DNA of 64,000 nucleotides from Arcicella rosea (GTDB taxonomy: Bacteria; Bacteroidota; Bacteroidia; Cytophagales; Spirosomataceae), in NCBI RefSeq assembly GCF_040543805.1, contig NZ_JBEUMS010000002.1:124001-188000 (forward strand), written 5' to 3'. A model generated the notes under the pieces. The model was not told where the DNA came from, ran no database searches, and saw only the letters and a program-made list of their open reading frames with translations. The translations under genes and the position numbers were made by a program. This document shows positions 63,428 to 64,000 of the stretch, one piece after another. Position 1 is the stretch's first letter. The number at the start of each line of letters is the position of its first letter.

Positions 63428-64000
63428 ATGAAAATAGTAGTTTTAGATGGATTTACTTTGAATCCCGGAGATTTAACTTGGGATGCTTTACACGCTTTAG
63501 GCGATGTGGTGATTTATGATAGAACTTCTCTAGAAGAAATTTTGGAGCGTTCTTTGGATGCAGAAATATTACTCACGAATAAAACACCATTAAGGGCAGA
63601 GGTTATTTCTCAATTAAAATCTTTAAAATACATTGGAGTCCTTGCTACAGGCTACAACATAGTTGACATTGAAGCCGCTAAAAATCAAGGAATTTTTGTA
63701 AGTAACGTGCCAGCTTATAGTACAGATTCAGTGGTGCAATTAACCTTTGCATTGATATTAGAACTTACTTTGCACGTTCAAAAACACAGCGATGCAGTTC
63801 GTGATGGGAAATGGGCAAATTCAAAAGATTTTTGTTTTTGGGATTTCCCATTAATAGAATTAGCAGGAAAAACAATTGGAATCATAGGTTTTGGAACTAT
63901 TGGGCAAAAAGTAGCTGATGTTGCTACGGCATTTGGAATGAAAGTGATTGCTAATAGTCGCCGACCAACGGACCAATCTCATCGTAAAAATTTTCATTGG
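63428..64000 (+). CDS. D-2-hydroxyacid dehydrogenase (3' end outside window)
   Basis: 191 codons are visible before the window ends; the frame is still open. The N-terminal catalytic part (MKIVVLDGFTLNPGDLTWDA) and the NAD-binding GFGTIG at residues 154-159 are typical of glycerate dehydrogenase/hydroxypyruvate reductase-like enzymes. The stretch YIGVLATGYNIVDIEAAKNQ also matches. It would reduce a 2-keto acid with NADH. It is not complete, so the C-terminal catalytic His cannot be checked. Confidence 0.9.
   Translation, partial: MKIVVLDGFTLNPGDLTWDALHALGDVVIYDRTSLEEILERSLDAEILLTNKTPLRAEVISQLKSLKYIGVLATGYNIVDIEAAKNQGIFVSNVPAYSTDSVVQLTFALILELTLHVQKHSDAVRDGKWANSKDFCFWDFPLIELAGKTIGIIGFGTIGQKVADVATAFGMKVIANSRRPTDQSHRKNFHW

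Overview
The window is low-GC, densely coded DNA of a Bacteroidota bacterium, probably a Cytophagales/Spirosomaceae type such as Emticicia or Arcicella. This genus guess is inference. It rests on protein character (DUF5703, DUF1080, PSD1/DUF1501 and many secreted glycosidases with short signal peptides ending in AQ), several -7 elements of the form TAnnTTFG-like TAnnTTTG, and the general absence of strong Shine-Dalgarno sequences. No rRNA or tRNA gene, CRISPR array or phage was seen.

Region 1 (1-26.2 kb, all + strand) is a glycan-use locus. It holds a GH78 alpha-L-rhamnosidase cut by the window edge, a sialidase-like BNR protein, an alpha/beta-hydrolase esterase, a sugar isomerase/epimerase-like TIM barrel, a beta-helix protein with an apparent L-rhamnose mutarotase domain fused to it, a Gfo/Idh/MocA oxidoreductase, a sodium:solute symporter, a second GH78-like enzyme, a GH67/GH20-like hydrolase, an MGH1-like hydrolase, a GH95 alpha-L-fucosidase, a GH2 enzyme with a malectin domain, and a second symporter. 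A DapA/NanA-type aldolase follows (26.4 kb). The enzymes point to a rhamnose- and fucose-bearing plant or algal glycan. No SusC/SusD pair lies in the window.

Region 2 (27.3-39.5 kb) has a Fur/PerR-type regulator with its own putative operator, an AraC regulator, and a divergent operon of Planctomycete-style genes: a PSD1 cytochrome c protein, a DUF1501 protein, an NHL beta-propeller and a DUF5703 protein. A small membrane protein, a DUF1080 lipoprotein and a PhzF-family isomerase follow.

Region 3 (39.8-54.1 kb) starts with an 11-copy, 41-bp tandem array of hairpin-forming units. Beyond it is a minus-strand pathway for 4-hydroxybenzoate and protocatechuate: pobA, pcaHG, pcaB, a pcaD-pcaC fusion, pcaF and two fused CoA-transferases. 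A malonate uptake and activation module (madL, madM, matB) sits inside it. A divergent AraC regulator is next to pcaH. Nearly every gap in this region carries low-complexity palindromic repeats of two families.

Region 4 (54.3-61.1 kb, - strand) is a complete six-gene ebo cluster (eboA to eboF), a conserved metabolite-traffic system whose biochemistry is largely unknown. A serine recombinase lies directly upstream, then an LpxR-type lipid A deacylase and a D-2-hydroxyacid dehydrogenase cut by the window end.
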